This document shows, piece after piece, positions 36,150 to 45,889 of a stretch of DNA of 64,000 nucleotides (position 1 is its first letter; each line of letters starts with the position of its first letter). Made by a program: the position numbers and the translations under genes. The notes beneath the pieces were generated by a model that was not told the DNA's origin, did not search any database, and saw nothing but the letters and a program-made list of their open reading frames with translations. The DNA is from Maritimibacter alkaliphilus (lineage in GTDB: Bacteria > Pseudomonadota > Alphaproteobacteria > Rhodobacterales > Rhodobacteraceae). The stretch is taken from the NCBI RefSeq assembly GCF_019801605.1, contig NZ_JAHVIT010000001.1, positions 372,001-436,000 on the forward strand, read 5' to 3'.

Positions 36150-36860
36150 ATGATCGACGGAATTCTCTTCGACAAGGACGGGACGCTTTTCGACTTCGAT
36201 GCGACCTGGAGCCATTGGGCCTCGGACATCCTGCGCGAGCTCTCCGCGGGCGATGCGGCGCTGGAGGCGCAGATGGCTGCGCGGCTCGACTTCGACCTGG
36301 GGCAGAAGCGGTTCCGCCCGGGCAGTGTCGTGATCGCGGGCACCGGGGCCGAGGTGACGGAGCTGCTGGCGGATCTGGTCCCCGGCTACGGGCGCGACGC
36401 GCTGGAGGACTTCCTCTCGGACCGCGCCGCGGAGGCGCCGCAGGTCTCGCCGGTGCCGCTGGCACCGCTGCTGGACGGGCTGCGGGCGCGCGGGTTGCAG
36501 CTGGGGGTGATGACCAATGACGCGGAACGGGCCGCTCGGGCGCATTTGGGCCGCGAGGGCGTGCTGGATCGGTTCCGGGCGGTGATCGGCTTCGATTCCG
36601 GCTATGGCGGCAAGCCCGCGCCCGATCCCCTGCTGGCCTTCGCCGAGATCGCGGGCCTCGACCCGTCGCGCGTCGTCATGGTGGGGGACAGCCTGCATGA
36701 CCTCGTCGCGGGCCGCGCCGCCGGGATGCGGCGGGTCGCCGTGCTGACAGGCATCGCGGGGGCCGAGGAACTGGCGCCCCACGCCGAGACGGTGCTGCCC
36801 GATATCGGCCACCTGCCGGGCTGGCTGGACAGTCTCGCGGCTGGGGCGGTCACGGCCTGA
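36150..36860 (+). CDS. HAD family hydrolase (phosphoglycolate phosphatase-like)
   Basis: A 236-residue haloacid dehalogenase-superfamily phosphatase. Motif I is FDKDGTLFDFD (nucleophile and acid/base Asp), motif II is GVMTNDAE, motif III Lys is in YGGKPAPDP and motif IV is VVMVGDSLHDL. The cap is alpha-helical (about 20-90), as in Gph. Its likely role is phosphate removal from a small metabolite such as 2-phosphoglycolate. The ATG at 36150 is preceded by AGAAGGACACGAGG. It is monocistronic by layout. Confidence 0.92.
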   Translation: MIDGILFDKDGTLFDFDATWSHWASDILRELSAGDAALEAQMAARLDFDLGQKRFRPGSVVIAGTGAEVTELLADLVPGYGRDALEDFLSDRAAEAPQVSPVPLAPLLDGLRARGLQLGVMTNDAERAARAHLGREGVLDRFRAVIGFDSGYGGKPAPDPLLAFAEIAGLDPSRVVMVGDSLHDLVAGRAAGMRRVAVLTGIAGAEELAPHAETVLPDIGHLPGWLDSLAAGAVTA

Positions 36861-37317
36861 CCGGCAGACGGCAGGGGCATCACGCTGACATTGCCTGTCA
36901 TGCGGCAGGCCCGGTCGGGTGGCCGGGAGGCGCGCCGCGTCCGCTGTTCGGGATGTGACCCGGGCGCGATGTCTGACCCGTTGCCCGTCCGCTTTGGCAC
37001 ATGCCTGCCGCCTGCGATGCGTGGCGGGTGCGAGGCCGGGGCATGATCTATGCGCCTTGGTCTGAGCACCACTTCTCCGCCTGCGGGACGTGACCGGGGC
37101 ACGCCGCGCGTCATTTCGGCACTGCGCCCGGCAGATGACACCTGTGTCGCGCCCGTTCATCGGCCAACGCGCCCCGCCCGGCGGCTGACCGCGCCGCCCT
37201 TCATCCTCTGACGCCCCTTCAACCGGCGCGCCTTCGCCGGTCCGGGCGCCACGTGCCCTTGGGCGAGGTGGCCTCTGCCCGGGACGGCGGCTAGACTTCC
37301 CCTCCCGGAGGTGCCCG
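36861..37317. other. Intergenic region, no gene seen
   Basis: 457 bp between the HAD and DUF4153 genes on the same strand. No frame with family resemblance, repeat array or terminator was recognised. Confidence 0.5.
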
Positions 37318-39105
37318 ATGACCCAGACCCAAGACCCCCAGTCCCCGCCCGCCGCCGTGCCGGAGCCGCCCGCCAGCGGCCATCTTGCCATGGCGCTCGT
37401 GGGCCTCGCGGCGGGGCTGTCCTTCTGGACGCTGACCGACGTGCTGCCCGAGGTTCTGGGTACCGGGCGCCTGCTGCTCTGGCTGGCCTGTGTCGCGCTT
37501 GCGGGCTTCGTCTCGCTGCTGGCGCTCTCGGGGCCGGCGCGGATGCGGCAGGCGGGGCAGGCGGCGCTGATCCTCGCGCTGCCGCTGTCGGGGCTCGTGC
37601 TGCTGGCGAGCCTGCGCTACGACAGCGTCCGGGCCTTCGCAGAGAGCGGCTACTGGTTCGGCGCCTTCGCGATCGTGCTGGTGCCGGGCATGGCCTTCCT
37701 TGCCGCCGCTGTCACCCGGCCGGGGGGCTGGCGCGATCCGGCGCTGCTCTTCGATATCGCCTGGACGATCTTCCTGCGGCAACTGGTGGGGATCGCCTTC
37801 GCCGGGCTGGTCTGGCTGGTGGTGCTGCTCTCCTCCGCGCTGCTGGAACTCGTCGGAATCCGCGTCATCGACCGGCTGATCGACCTCGCGCCGGTGCCCT
37901 GGGCGCTGACCGGTCTGGCGCTCGGCCTCGGGCTTTCGGTCGCCCATGACCTGCGCGCGCATCTCTCGCCGCTGCCGGTTCTGCGGCTCCTGCGCCTGCT
38001 GGCGCCCGTGCTGCTGGTGGTGGTGGCCGTCTTCCTGCTGGCGCTGCCGCTGCGCGGGCTGGACGGGCTCTTCGGGCGGCTGTCGCCGGCGCTGCTGTTG
38101 CTCAGCGTGGCGGCGGGGGCGGTGACGGTGATCTCCGCTGCGGCCGATCGCGACGCGGCGGGTGCGGTGCGCGCTCCGCTCCTGCGACGCAGTGCCATGG
38201 GGCTGTCGCTGCTCCTCGTGCCGCTGACCGGGCTGGCGATCTGGGCCATTGCGCTCCGGGTGCAGCAGTTCGGCTGGACCCCGGCGCGGCTGTCCGGGAT
38301 GCTCTGCGGGCTGCTGCTGGCGGGCTATGCCTTGGCCTACACGCTGGCGGTGCTGCGCGGCGACTGGGATGGCGGCGTGCGGCAGGGCAACCGCTGGCTG
38401 GCGCTGCTCTCCATGGCCGTGGCTGTCCTCTGGCTGACGCCGCTGCTGAGCGCCGAGGCGATCTCGGCCGGGTCGCAGGCCGCGCGGCTTATGGCGGCGC
38501 AGGGCCCGGAACCGGACCTGGCGATGGAGGAGCTGGCCTTCGACTGGGGCCGCCCGGGCCGCACCGCGCTCGACCGCGTGGTGCAGGCGCGCGGGGCTGA
38601 CGATCCCCTCGGCCAGCAGATCGCCGCCTTGCTGGAGGCCCCCGACCGTCGCACCGCCACCGAGGTGCGCCGCGCATCCGCGCGGGCCGAGACCTTCGCC
38701 ACCCTGCAGGCCGCCCTGCCGCTCCGGCCCACGGGCATGACCCTGCCGGACGGCGCCTTTGACGCGGTCAACGACTGGCAGATCACCACATGGGCCGAGG
38801 CCTGCGCCCGGCTGGACGGGGCGGGCCGCCCGGGTTGTGTCCTGCTGGAGGCGCCCTTCCAGCCCGATCGGGCGGAGCGCCAGTTCGCCATGCTGACCGA
38901 CACCGGCTCCGGCGTCCTCGCGCTGCGCTACGTGCTGGAGGCGGGGCAGCTGCAGCCGGAGGGATCGCTCCGCCTCGAGGGCGCCAGCGGAGATCTTTTG
39001 AGCCGCGCGGATCTTGCCGCAGTGCAGGAGGGGCGTTTCGCCGTCACGCCGGTGCGCCGCAATGCCCTGCGCATCGGCGAGAGCCGCCTGAGTCCCGACA
39101 ATTGA
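37318..39105 (+). CDS. DUF4153 domain membrane protein
   Basis: A 595-residue protein with about eleven membrane helices in the first 400 residues and a soluble C-terminal domain of about 190 residues (DLAMEELAFDWGRPGRTALDRV onwards). This matches DUF4153, a family of unknown function. The start at 37318 follows GGAGGTGCCCG. The helices are Leu/Ala-rich. It is alone on its strand between the HAD gene and the H-NOX gene. Confidence 0.9.
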   Translation: MTQTQDPQSPPAAVPEPPASGHLAMALVGLAAGLSFWTLTDVLPEVLGTGRLLLWLACVALAGFVSLLALSGPARMRQAGQAALILALPLSGLVLLASLRYDSVRAFAESGYWFGAFAIVLVPGMAFLAAAVTRPGGWRDPALLFDIAWTIFLRQLVGIAFAGLVWLVVLLSSALLELVGIRVIDRLIDLAPVPWALTGLALGLGLSVAHDLRAHLSPLPVLRLLRLLAPVLLVVVAVFLLALPLRGLDGLFGRLSPALLLLSVAAGAVTVISAAADRDAAGAVRAPLLRRSAMGLSLLLVPLTGLAIWAIALRVQQFGWTPARLSGMLCGLLLAGYALAYTLAVLRGDWDGGVRQGNRWLALLSMAVAVLWLTPLLSAEAISAGSQAARLMAAQGPEPDLAMEELAFDWGRPGRTALDRVVQARGADDPLGQQIAALLEAPDRRTATEVRRASARAETFATLQAALPLRPTGMTLPDGAFDAVNDWQITTWAEACARLDGAGRPGCVLLEAPFQPDRAERQFAMLTDTGSGVLALRYVLEAGQLQPEGSLRLEGASGDLLSRADLAAVQEGRFAVTPVRRNALRIGESRLSPDN

Positions 39106-39250
39106 AAACGTTGGTTCTATCTTAATTCCGCTCCGCGATGCTGCACCCCGCGCCTCCCGACAGGCGGGCGGCGGGTCATCGCACCCATGGGACACATGTG
39201 TCTCATGGACAGGGCCGCCACGGGTCAGCAGCTGAAGGGGACCGGTACGG

Positions 39251-39823
39251 ATGCACGGCCTGATCAACAAGGCGATACAGGTCTTCCTGCAGGACAGCTA
39301 CGGCCCCGACCTCTGGTCGGAGGTGTTGCAGCGTGCCGATCCCGGGGTCTCGGGCTTCGAAGCGATGCTGCGCTACGACGATGCTGTGACGGAACGGCTG
39401 GTGACCGCCGCCGCGCTCGCCCTCGACCGGCCGCCCGCCACGGTGCTGGAGGATCTGGGGACCTACCTCGTCAGCCACCCGCACATGGCCGGGCTGCGCC
39501 GCCTGCTGCGTTTCGCGGGCGTGGGATACGAGGATTTCCTGACCTCGCTTGATGACCTGCCGGACCGGGCGCGGCTTGCGGTGCTCGACCTCGACCTGCC
39601 GCAGATGGCCCTGAGGCAGGTCAGCCCCGGGCTCTTTACCCTGTCTTGTCGCGGCGGACCGAAGGGATTCGCCTGGGTCATGGTCGGCGTGCTGCGCGCC
39701 ATGGCGGATGACTACGGCGCCCTCGTCACGCTGGAGCGCCGCGGCGACACGATCGAGATCCGGCTGGTGGAACGGGACTTCTCCGAGGGCCGCGCCTTCG
39801 ACCTCGGCGCGCGCACCGGATGA
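39251..39823 (+). CDS. H-NOX (heme NO-binding) family protein lacking the heme ligands
   Basis: A 190-residue HNOB-domain protein. The family start MHGLINKAIQVFLQDSYGPDLW and the C-terminal fold are clear. The position of the proximal heme histidine (in LxxLHxH of typical members) reads SLDDLPDR, with Pro at residue 104. The YxSxR propionate-binding motif is also not kept (RGGPK at 134-138 in my alignment). So it may not bind heme in the usual way. The stop overlaps the next gene as ATGA; that gene is a diguanylate cyclase, the standard H-NOX partner. Normally such pairs link NO to c-di-GMP; here the input may differ. Confidence 0.85.
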   Translation: MHGLINKAIQVFLQDSYGPDLWSEVLQRADPGVSGFEAMLRYDDAVTERLVTAAALALDRPPATVLEDLGTYLVSHPHMAGLRRLLRFAGVGYEDFLTSLDDLPDRARLAVLDLDLPQMALRQVSPGLFTLSCRGGPKGFAWVMVGVLRAMADDYGALVTLERRGDTIEIRLVERDFSEGRAFDLGARTG

Positions 39824-40851
39824 GCGGCGGGCTGCAGACCTTCGGCCCGCACGGGCCCGCCCTCGGGACGCGGGGGCTGTGCGACCTCGGGGGCGTCTTC
39901 GATGCGCTCTGCCCGATGCACCTGGTGCTGGACGAGACCGGGCACATCCGTCACGCAGGCCCCACGATCCAGAAGCTCTGGCCCGAGGCGCCGCTGACCG
40001 ACGCCCGCTTCCTGGAGGTCTTCGAGCTGGCGCGCCCGGGGGCGGTGACCTCGATGCAGGCGCTGATGGCGACGGCGGGCCGCAAGCTGCACCTGCGGAT
40101 GCGCGCCGCGCCGCGCACGGCGCTCAACGGCCTGCTGATCCCGCTGGAGGCGGGCGGCGCCGTGGTGAACCTCTCCTTCGGGCTGTCGGTGCAGGGGGCG
40201 GTGCGGGCCCATCACCTGACCGGGGCGGATTTCCCGCCCACGGACCTGACGGTGGAACTGCTCTACCTGCTGGAGGCGAATGCCATGGTGATGGATGCCT
40301 TCACCCAGCTCAGCCTGCGGTTGCAGGGCGCCATGATCGCGGCGGAGGAACAGGCCTTCACCGACACGCTCACCGGGTTGAAGAACCGGCGCGCCATGGA
40401 TCATGTGCTGGCCCGCCTGATCGCCCAGGGGGAGCCATTCGCGCTGATGCATGTGGACCTCGACTACTTCAAGGACGTGAACGATTCCCTCGGCCATGCG
40501 GCGGGCGATCACGTGCTGCAGCACGTGGCCCGCAAGATGCTGGAGGTGACCCGGGACGAGGATACCGTGGCCCGGGTGGGCGGCGATGAGTTCGTGCTGA
40601 TCCTGCACAATCTCGCCACCCGCCGCCGGATCGAGGAGATCGCCCAGGCCCTGCTGGCCCGACTGCAAGAGCCGATTCCCTACCAGGGGCGGCCCTGCCG
40701 GATCGCCGCGTCGATCGGGATTGTCCTGTCGGGCGATTACACCGCGCCCGAGGCTGATCGCCTGCTGCACGACAGCGATACCGCGCTCTATGCCGCCAAG
40801 CGCGGCGGGCGCGCGCAGCATGTCTTCGCCGCGCCGGGCGAGGGGGCCTAG
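39820..40851 (+). CDS. HNOBA-GGDEF diguanylate cyclase, H-NOX partner
   Basis: A 343-residue cyclase translationally coupled to the H-NOX gene. The N-terminal part (about 20-165) resembles the H-NOX-associated PAS-like domain (CPMHLVLDETGHIRHAGPTIQKLWP). A short coiled segment then leads to the GGDEF domain with DTLTGLKNRRAM, DLDYFKDVNDSLGHAAGD and the intact catalytic site VARVGGDEFVLIL. An RxxD inhibitory site (RDED) sits five residues before GGDEF. It should make c-di-GMP under control of the H-NOX protein. No EAL domain is present. The small ATGA overlap suggests equal production of both partners. Confidence 0.93.
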   Translation: MSGGLQTFGPHGPALGTRGLCDLGGVFDALCPMHLVLDETGHIRHAGPTIQKLWPEAPLTDARFLEVFELARPGAVTSMQALMATAGRKLHLRMRAAPRTALNGLLIPLEAGGAVVNLSFGLSVQGAVRAHHLTGADFPPTDLTVELLYLLEANAMVMDAFTQLSLRLQGAMIAAEEQAFTDTLTGLKNRRAMDHVLARLIAQGEPFALMHVDLDYFKDVNDSLGHAAGDHVLQHVARKMLEVTRDEDTVARVGGDEFVLILHNLATRRRIEEIAQALLARLQEPIPYQGRPCRIAASIGIVLSGDYTAPEADRLLHDSDTALYAAKRGGRAQHVFAAPGEGA

Positions 40852-41067
40852 GGGGCGTTTCCGCCAATGAGGTCTGGCGTGAGGTGGGGCCCCCGCGTGC
40901 GCCGTCATGCGGGATGACGCGGCCAGCCCGCGGCGTGCCCCGGGTGCGAAGTCAGATGGGAGGGCTGGACGGGAGATGCCATGGCCGACATGACGGTCAC
41001 GGATAACCGGACTGCGTTTCCACCGTCCCCGGCGGATCGCTACCAATTTGTCTTGATGGAGAGAAAT

Positions 41068-41142
41068 TGGAGCGGGCGATGAGATTCGAACTCACGACCC
41101 TTACCTTGGCAAGGTAATGCTCTACCCCTGAGCTACGCCCGC
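41068..41142 (-). tRNA. tRNA-Gly (anticodon GCC), copy 1
   Basis: The reverse strand forms a full cloverleaf: acceptor GCGGGCG/CGCCCGC, D arm, anticodon stem TTACC/GGTAA with GCC, T arm with GTTCGAATC, and an encoded CCA (75 nt). It is identical to the copy at 41610-41684. Confidence 0.97.
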
Positions 41143-41609
41143 GTCCTTGGGTGGGGCTCATGTATTGTCTGGCGCCGGGACCCGCAAGGGGAAAATGCAG
41201 CGATCCGAGAAATTGCCGTATCGTCATCCTGCGCAGGGCGTTCGGACGCTACGGCAAGCAGGCGGAGCGACCCGCTGGACAAGCGACATGGTGCCCGGAA
41301 GGGCGGAGCAGGGGGCCGGATCAGCGCCCGGGCGCTGCTGGCGGGCAGCGCGTGCGGTGGCCACCAAGCCCGATAGGACGGAGAACTCGACAGAGAGGAG
41401 AGGGCGGGGCCTCACTGGCTGTGGTGAGGGCCAAGCCACTGCCATCGGTCATCAGAGAGAATGGGCCCGAGGGCGACGCTGCGATGGGGCCGACACGGCG
41501 GCGCGGATAACGACGACCGGGCCCGGGATAACGCTGCAGAGGGGAATATCAGGTGGCATCCGCCACCGTCCAAGGACGATCCGCTACCGATTTCAAACTG
41601 GAGAGAAAT
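41143..41609. other. Spacer between the two tRNA-Gly copies
   Basis: 467 bp without a recognisable gene. The flanks of both tRNAs match beyond the tRNA itself: GAGAGAAATTGG precedes and GTCCTTGGGTG follows each one, which points to a duplication. Confidence 0.55.
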
Positions 41610-41684
41610 TGGAGCGGGCGATGAGATTCGAACTCACGACCCTTACCTTGGCAAGGTAATGCTCTACCCCTGAGCTACGCCCGC
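41610..41684 (-). tRNA. tRNA-Gly (anticodon GCC), copy 2
   Basis: Identical in sequence to copy 1, 542 bp away, also with encoded CCA. It is closer to the pyc gene. Transcribed leftward, so this copy is upstream of copy 1. Confidence 0.97.
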
Positions 41685-41943
41685 GTCCTTGGGTGAGGGA
41701 TCATCTATAAGGGCGGGCGGCAGGCTGCAAGAGGAAAATGCGGCGCATCCGAAATTTTGTCGGCGGCGGAATTCAGCTCCGTCGGGCGCATGGCGCGCCC
41801 GGGTCTTCGATGGGCCAACGAAGCAAGGCCGTGGCCCTCGGGGCAGGGGGCGGACGCGTCCTCCGGGGCGAAAATCCTGACGTTGCGGCAGGGAAACGGG
41901 CGCTGCAATCCGCGCTCCAGAGAGGCCAGCAGCCCCGGCGAAC

Positions 41944-42171
41944 TCAGTCCCGCTGCGCCCCCTCCGGCGCGGGGAGCAGGCGCCCCGGCGGCAGGGACGA
42001 GGGAACCCAGGCCAGTCGCGCCTGAAGGTCGGCGAGGGCTGGCCCGCGCGGAGCCGGCGCCGCGGGACGCCGCCCCGGCGCGGTGCCGTCTTCACGCGCC
42101 CCTGCGGTCTGCGGCGGCCCCGGCGGTCTGGCGCGCTTCGGCTGGGGGAGGGACCTGTCATGTGTGCTCAT
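41944..42171 (-). CDS. Possible small Pro/Arg-rich protein, function unknown
   Basis: A 75-residue frame (start MSTHDRSLPQPKRARPPG, end PAPEGAQRD) with high GC3 like true genes here and GGAAGGCAGG directly before the ATG. The N-terminal half is Pro/Arg-rich and disordered, and the C-terminal half could form a helix (ALADLQARLAWV). No family was recognised. It lies between tRNA-Gly copy 2 and the pyc terminator. Chance cannot be excluded in such GC-rich DNA. Confidence 0.35.
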   Translation of the reverse strand: MSTHDRSLPQPKRARPPGPPQTAGAREDGTAPGRRPAAPAPRGPALADLQARLAWVPSSLPPGRLLPAPEGAQRD

Positions 42172-42278
42172 CCTGCCTTCCGGAGGGCTTCTACCCGCCC
42201 GCCTCCGCTCGGTAACGCCGACCGGGATAGCAGCGCAGGGTGACCGCCCGGTTAACCGCACACGGGCGCCCCCGCAGC

Positions 42279-42310
42279 AAGACGCCCGCCCCAAGCGGGA
42301 CGGGCGTCTT
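42279..42310. terminator. 10-bp hairpin after pyc
   Basis: AAGACGCCCG pairs with CGGGCGTCTT across 12 nt, about 35 bp after the pyc stop codon on the minus strand. The T-rich run lies on the plus-strand side, so it may be bidirectional or act mainly as a stabiliser. Confidence 0.6.
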
Positions 42311-42344
42311 CATCTTTCCGAAAATACTCAAATCCCCGGTCGCC

Positions 42345-45300
42345 TCACTCGAATTCGACGAGCAGGTCCTTGGCGTCGATCTGTGCGCCCGGCGTCACAT
42401 GCACCGCCTTGATCACCGCGTCACGGTCGGCGTGCAGGCCGGTCTCCATCTTCATGGCCTCGATGGTCAGCAGCAGGTCGCCTTCCTTGACGCTCTGCCC
42501 GGCCGAGACGCCGATGGAGGCCACGACACCGGGCATGGGCGCTGCCACGTGGTTCGGGTTGCCGGGATCGGCCTTGGGCGCGGCGGCCTTGGCGCCGGTC
42601 GCCTTGCGGTCGGGCACGCGGACGACGCGGGGCTGGCCGTTCAGTTCGAAGAAGACCCGCACCTCGCCGTTTTCCTGCGTGTCGCCCACGGTGACGAGCC
42701 GGATCTCCAGCGTCTTGCCGGGATCGATCTCGGCGGTGATCTCCTCCTCGGGCTCCATGCCATAGAAGAAGGTATGGGTCGGCAGGGTCCGCACCGGGCC
42801 ATAGAGCGCGTGGCGCTTGCCGTAATCCTCGAAGACCTTGGGATACATGAGGTAGGAGTTCAGGTCCTCGTCGTCGATGGCGATGCCGTCCAGCTTCTCG
42901 CTGATCTCGCGGCGCTTTTCCTCCAGGTCGACGGGCGGCAGGTGCTTGCCGGGCCGTTCGAGGTTGGGCGCCTCGCCCTTCAGCGCCTTCTTGACGATCA
43001 CCTCGGGGAAGCCGCCCGGCGGCTGGCCGAGGTTGCCGCGCATCATGTCGATGACCGAATCCGGGAAGGAGACATCCTTGGCCGGGTTCTCGACGTCCGC
43101 GCGGGTCAGGCCCTGGCTGACCATCATCAGCGCCATGTCCCCAACGACCTTCGACGAGGGCGTCACCTTTACGATGTCGCCGAACATCTGGTTCACGTCT
43201 GCATAGGTTTCCGCCACCTCGTGCCAGCGTTCCTCCAGCCCCATGGAGCGCGCCTGCGCCTTGAGGTTGGTGAACTGGCCGCCCGGCATCTCGTGCAGGT
43301 AGACCTCGGAGGCGGGGGCCTGCATGCCGCTTTCAAAGGCCGCGTACTGGCCGCGCACCGCCTCCCAGTAATTCGAGATCTCGCGCACCGCGGTGATGTC
43401 GATGGAGGAGGCCCGGGGCGAATGTTGCAGCGCCGCGAGGATCGAGCCGAAGGTCGGCTGCGAGGTGTTGCCCGAGAGGCTGTCCATCGCCGCATCCACG
43501 CAGTCGACCCCCTTGGAGGCTGCCATGAGGATCGTCGCGATCGACGCGCCCGAGGTGTCGTGGGTGTGGAAATGGATCGGCAGGTCGACCGCATCCTTGA
43601 GGGCGGGGAACAGAACCTCCGCCACGGGGGCGGTCATGACGCCCGCCATGTCCTTGATGCCGAGGACATGGGCACCGGCGGCCTCCAGCTCCTTGGCCAT
43701 CTTCACGTAGTAGGCGATGTCATACTTGGCCCGCGCAGGGTCCAGCGCGTCGCCGGTATAGCAGATCGTGCCCTCGCAGATCTTGCCGCTGGCGCCGACC
43801 GCATCCATCGCGACGCGCATGTTCTCGACCCAGTTCAGGCTGTCGAAGACGCGGAAGACATCGACGCCGGTCGCCGCCGCCTGGCGCACGAACTCGGCCA
43901 CCACATTGTCGGGGTAGTTGGTGTAGCCCACGCCGTTGGAGGCGCGCAGCAGCATTTGCGTCATGATGTTGGGCATCTTGGCGCGGATGTCGCGCAGGCG
44001 CTGCCACGGGTCTTCCTGCAGGAAACGGAAGGCCACGTCGAAGGTGGCGCCGCCCCAGCATTCGACCGAGAAGAGCTGCGGCATGTTGGTGGCATAGGCG
44101 GGCGCGACCTTGATCATGTCGATCGAGCGCATCCGCGTGGCCAGCAGCGACTGGTGCCCGTCGCGCATGGTGGTGTCGGTGAAGAGCAGTTCCTTCTGCT
44201 CTTTCATCCACTTGGCCACGGCCTCGGGGCCTTCGGCGTCCAACAGGGTGCGGCTGCCGGGCGGCGGCGTTTCCGAGCGCAGCTCGGGCATCCGCGGCGG
44301 CTTGAGGTCGGCGGCGGGCTTGGGACGGCCCTGCACTTCGGGGTGCCCGTTCACGGTGATATCCGCGATGTAGGTCAGCACCTTGGTGCCCCGGTCGGCG
44401 CGGGGGGCAAAGTCGAAGAGCTCCTCCGTCGTGTCGATGAACTTGGTGGTGTATTCGTTCGACAGGAAGGTCGGATGTTTCAGCAGGTTCTCGACGAAGG
44501 CGATGTTGGTGCTGACGCCCCGGATGCGGAACTCGCGCAGGGCGCGGTCCATCCGGGCGATGGCCTTCTCGGGGGTCTGGGCGTGGGCCGTGACCTTCAC
44601 CAGAAGCGAATCGTAGTAGCGCGTGATCACCCCGCCTGCATAGGCCGTGCCGCCGTCGAGCCGGATGCCCATGCCCGTGGCCGAGCGGTAGGCGGTCAGG
44701 CGGCCATAGTCGGGGATGAAGTTGTTCTGCGGGTCCTCGGTGGTAATCCTTGTCTGCAGCGCATGGCCGTTCAGGCGCACGTCGCCCTGGCTGGCCTTGC
44801 CGGTGGCCTCGGCCAGCGTCTTGCCCTCGGCGATGAGGATCTGCGCCTGCACGATGTCGATGCCGGTGACTTCCTCGGTGACGGTATGTTCCACCTGCAC
44901 GCGGGGGTTCACCTCGATGAAGTAGAACTGGTCCGTCTCCATATCCATCAGGAATTCGACGGTGCCGGCGCATTCATAGTTCACATGGGCGCAGATCTTG
45001 CGGCCCAATTCACAGATCTCGGCCCGCTGGGCCTCGGTCAGGTAGGGGGCAGGGGCGCGCTCCACGACCTTCTGGTTGCGGCGCTGGACCGAACAGTCGC
45101 GCTCGTAGAGGTGATAGATCTGCCCGTGGGTATCGCCGAGGATCTGCACCTCGACGTGGCGGGCGCGGGTGATCATCTTCTCGAGGTAGCCCTCGCCGTT
45201 GCCGAAGGCGGCCTCGGCCTCGCGGCGGCCTTCCATCACCTTCTCGGGCAGTTCCTTGGCATTGGTGATCGGGCGCATGCCCCGGCCACCGCCGCCCCAG

Positions 45301-45788
45301 CTGGCCTTGAGCATCAGCGGGAAGCCGATCTCCTCGGCCTCCTTCGTGATCGCGGCCATGTCGTCGCCCAGCACTTCCGTCGCGGGGATCACCGGCACGC
45401 CGGCCGCGATCGCCACCTTGCGGGCCGAGGCCTTGTCACCAAGGGCGCGCATGGTCTCGGCCTTGGGGCCGATGAAGGTGATGCCCGCCGCGTCGCAGGC
45501 ATCGACGAAATCGGGGTTCTCGGAGAGCAGACCATAGCCGGGGTGGATCGCATCCGCGCCGGACATCTTGGCCACGCGGATGATCTCGGGGATGCTCAGG
45601 TAGGCTGCGACGGGCCCCAGCCCCTCGCCGATGCGATAGGCTTCATCCGCCTTGAAGCGGTGGAGGCCCAGCTTGTCCTCTTCTGCGAAGACGGCAACCG
45701 TCTTCTTCCCCATCTCGTTCGCCGCACGCATGATGCGAATGGCGATTTCCCCGCGGTTGGCGATGAGAATCTTCCGGAATTCCGGCAT
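42345..45788 (-). CDS. pyc: Pyruvate carboxylase
   Basis: A 1147-residue single-chain biotin enzyme that makes oxaloacetate from pyruvate and bicarbonate. The biotin carboxylase domain covers about 1-460 (KILIANRGEIAIRIMRAA; ATP grasp loop ASWGGGGRGM), and the carboxyltransferase covers about 530-810 (LLFTDTTMRDGHQSLLATRMR, with FSVECWGGATFDVAFRFL). A tetramerisation/allosteric region follows, and the biotinyl domain is at the end with EAMKMET, Lys as the attachment site. MPEFRKIL is the conserved start. The upstream region holds a palindromic TTTGCAAA-type operator cluster, so its expression is probably tuned by a ScfR-family regulator. Confidence 0.98.
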   Translation of the reverse strand: MPEFRKILIANRGEIAIRIMRAANEMGKKTVAVFAEEDKLGLHRFKADEAYRIGEGLGPVAAYLSIPEIIRVAKMSGADAIHPGYGLLSENPDFVDACDAAGITFIGPKAETMRALGDKASARKVAIAAGVPVIPATEVLGDDMAAITKEAEEIGFPLMLKASWGGGGRGMRPITNAKELPEKVMEGRREAEAAFGNGEGYLEKMITRARHVEVQILGDTHGQIYHLYERDCSVQRRNQKVVERAPAPYLTEAQRAEICELGRKICAHVNYECAGTVEFLMDMETDQFYFIEVNPRVQVEHTVTEEVTGIDIVQAQILIAEGKTLAEATGKASQGDVRLNGHALQTRITTEDPQNNFIPDYGRLTAYRSATGMGIRLDGGTAYAGGVITRYYDSLLVKVTAHAQTPEKAIARMDRALREFRIRGVSTNIAFVENLLKHPTFLSNEYTTKFIDTTEELFDFAPRADRGTKVLTYIADITVNGHPEVQGRPKPAADLKPPRMPELRSETPPPGSRTLLDAEGPEAVAKWMKEQKELLFTDTTMRDGHQSLLATRMRSIDMIKVAPAYATNMPQLFSVECWGGATFDVAFRFLQEDPWQRLRDIRAKMPNIMTQMLLRASNGVGYTNYPDNVVAEFVRQAAATGVDVFRVFDSLNWVENMRVAMDAVGASGKICEGTICYTGDALDPARAKYDIAYYVKMAKELEAAGAHVLGIKDMAGVMTAPVAEVLFPALKDAVDLPIHFHTHDTSGASIATILMAASKGVDCVDAAMDSLSGNTSQPTFGSILAALQHSPRASSIDITAVREISNYWEAVRGQYAAFESGMQAPASEVYLHEMPGGQFTNLKAQARSMGLEERWHEVAETYADVNQMFGDIVKVTPSSKVVGDMALMMVSQGLTRADVENPAKDVSFPDSVIDMMRGNLGQPPGGFPEVIVKKALKGEAPNLERPGKHLPPVDLEEKRREISEKLDGIAIDDEDLNSYLMYPKVFEDYGKRHALYGPVRTLPTHTFFYGMEPEEEITAEIDPGKTLEIRLVTVGDTQENGEVRVFFELNGQPRVVRVPDRKATGAKAAAPKADPGNPNHVAAPMPGVVASIGVSAGQSVKEGDLLLTIEAMKMETGLHADRDAVIKAVHVTPGAQIDAKDLLVEFE

Positions 45789-45889
45789 GTGGTCGTGCTC
45801 CTTCCCTGACCGGGGTGCATGTCTCCTCTCACCCCGGCACTTGTGTGACCGAGAGGAAACGACATGCCGCGCCGCAGCGCAAGGAATGT

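Noticed and set aside
42240..45809. Long plus-strand open frame opposite pyc
   Set aside because: Antisense shadow of pyruvate carboxylase with His/Gly/Leu-rich composition and no domain.
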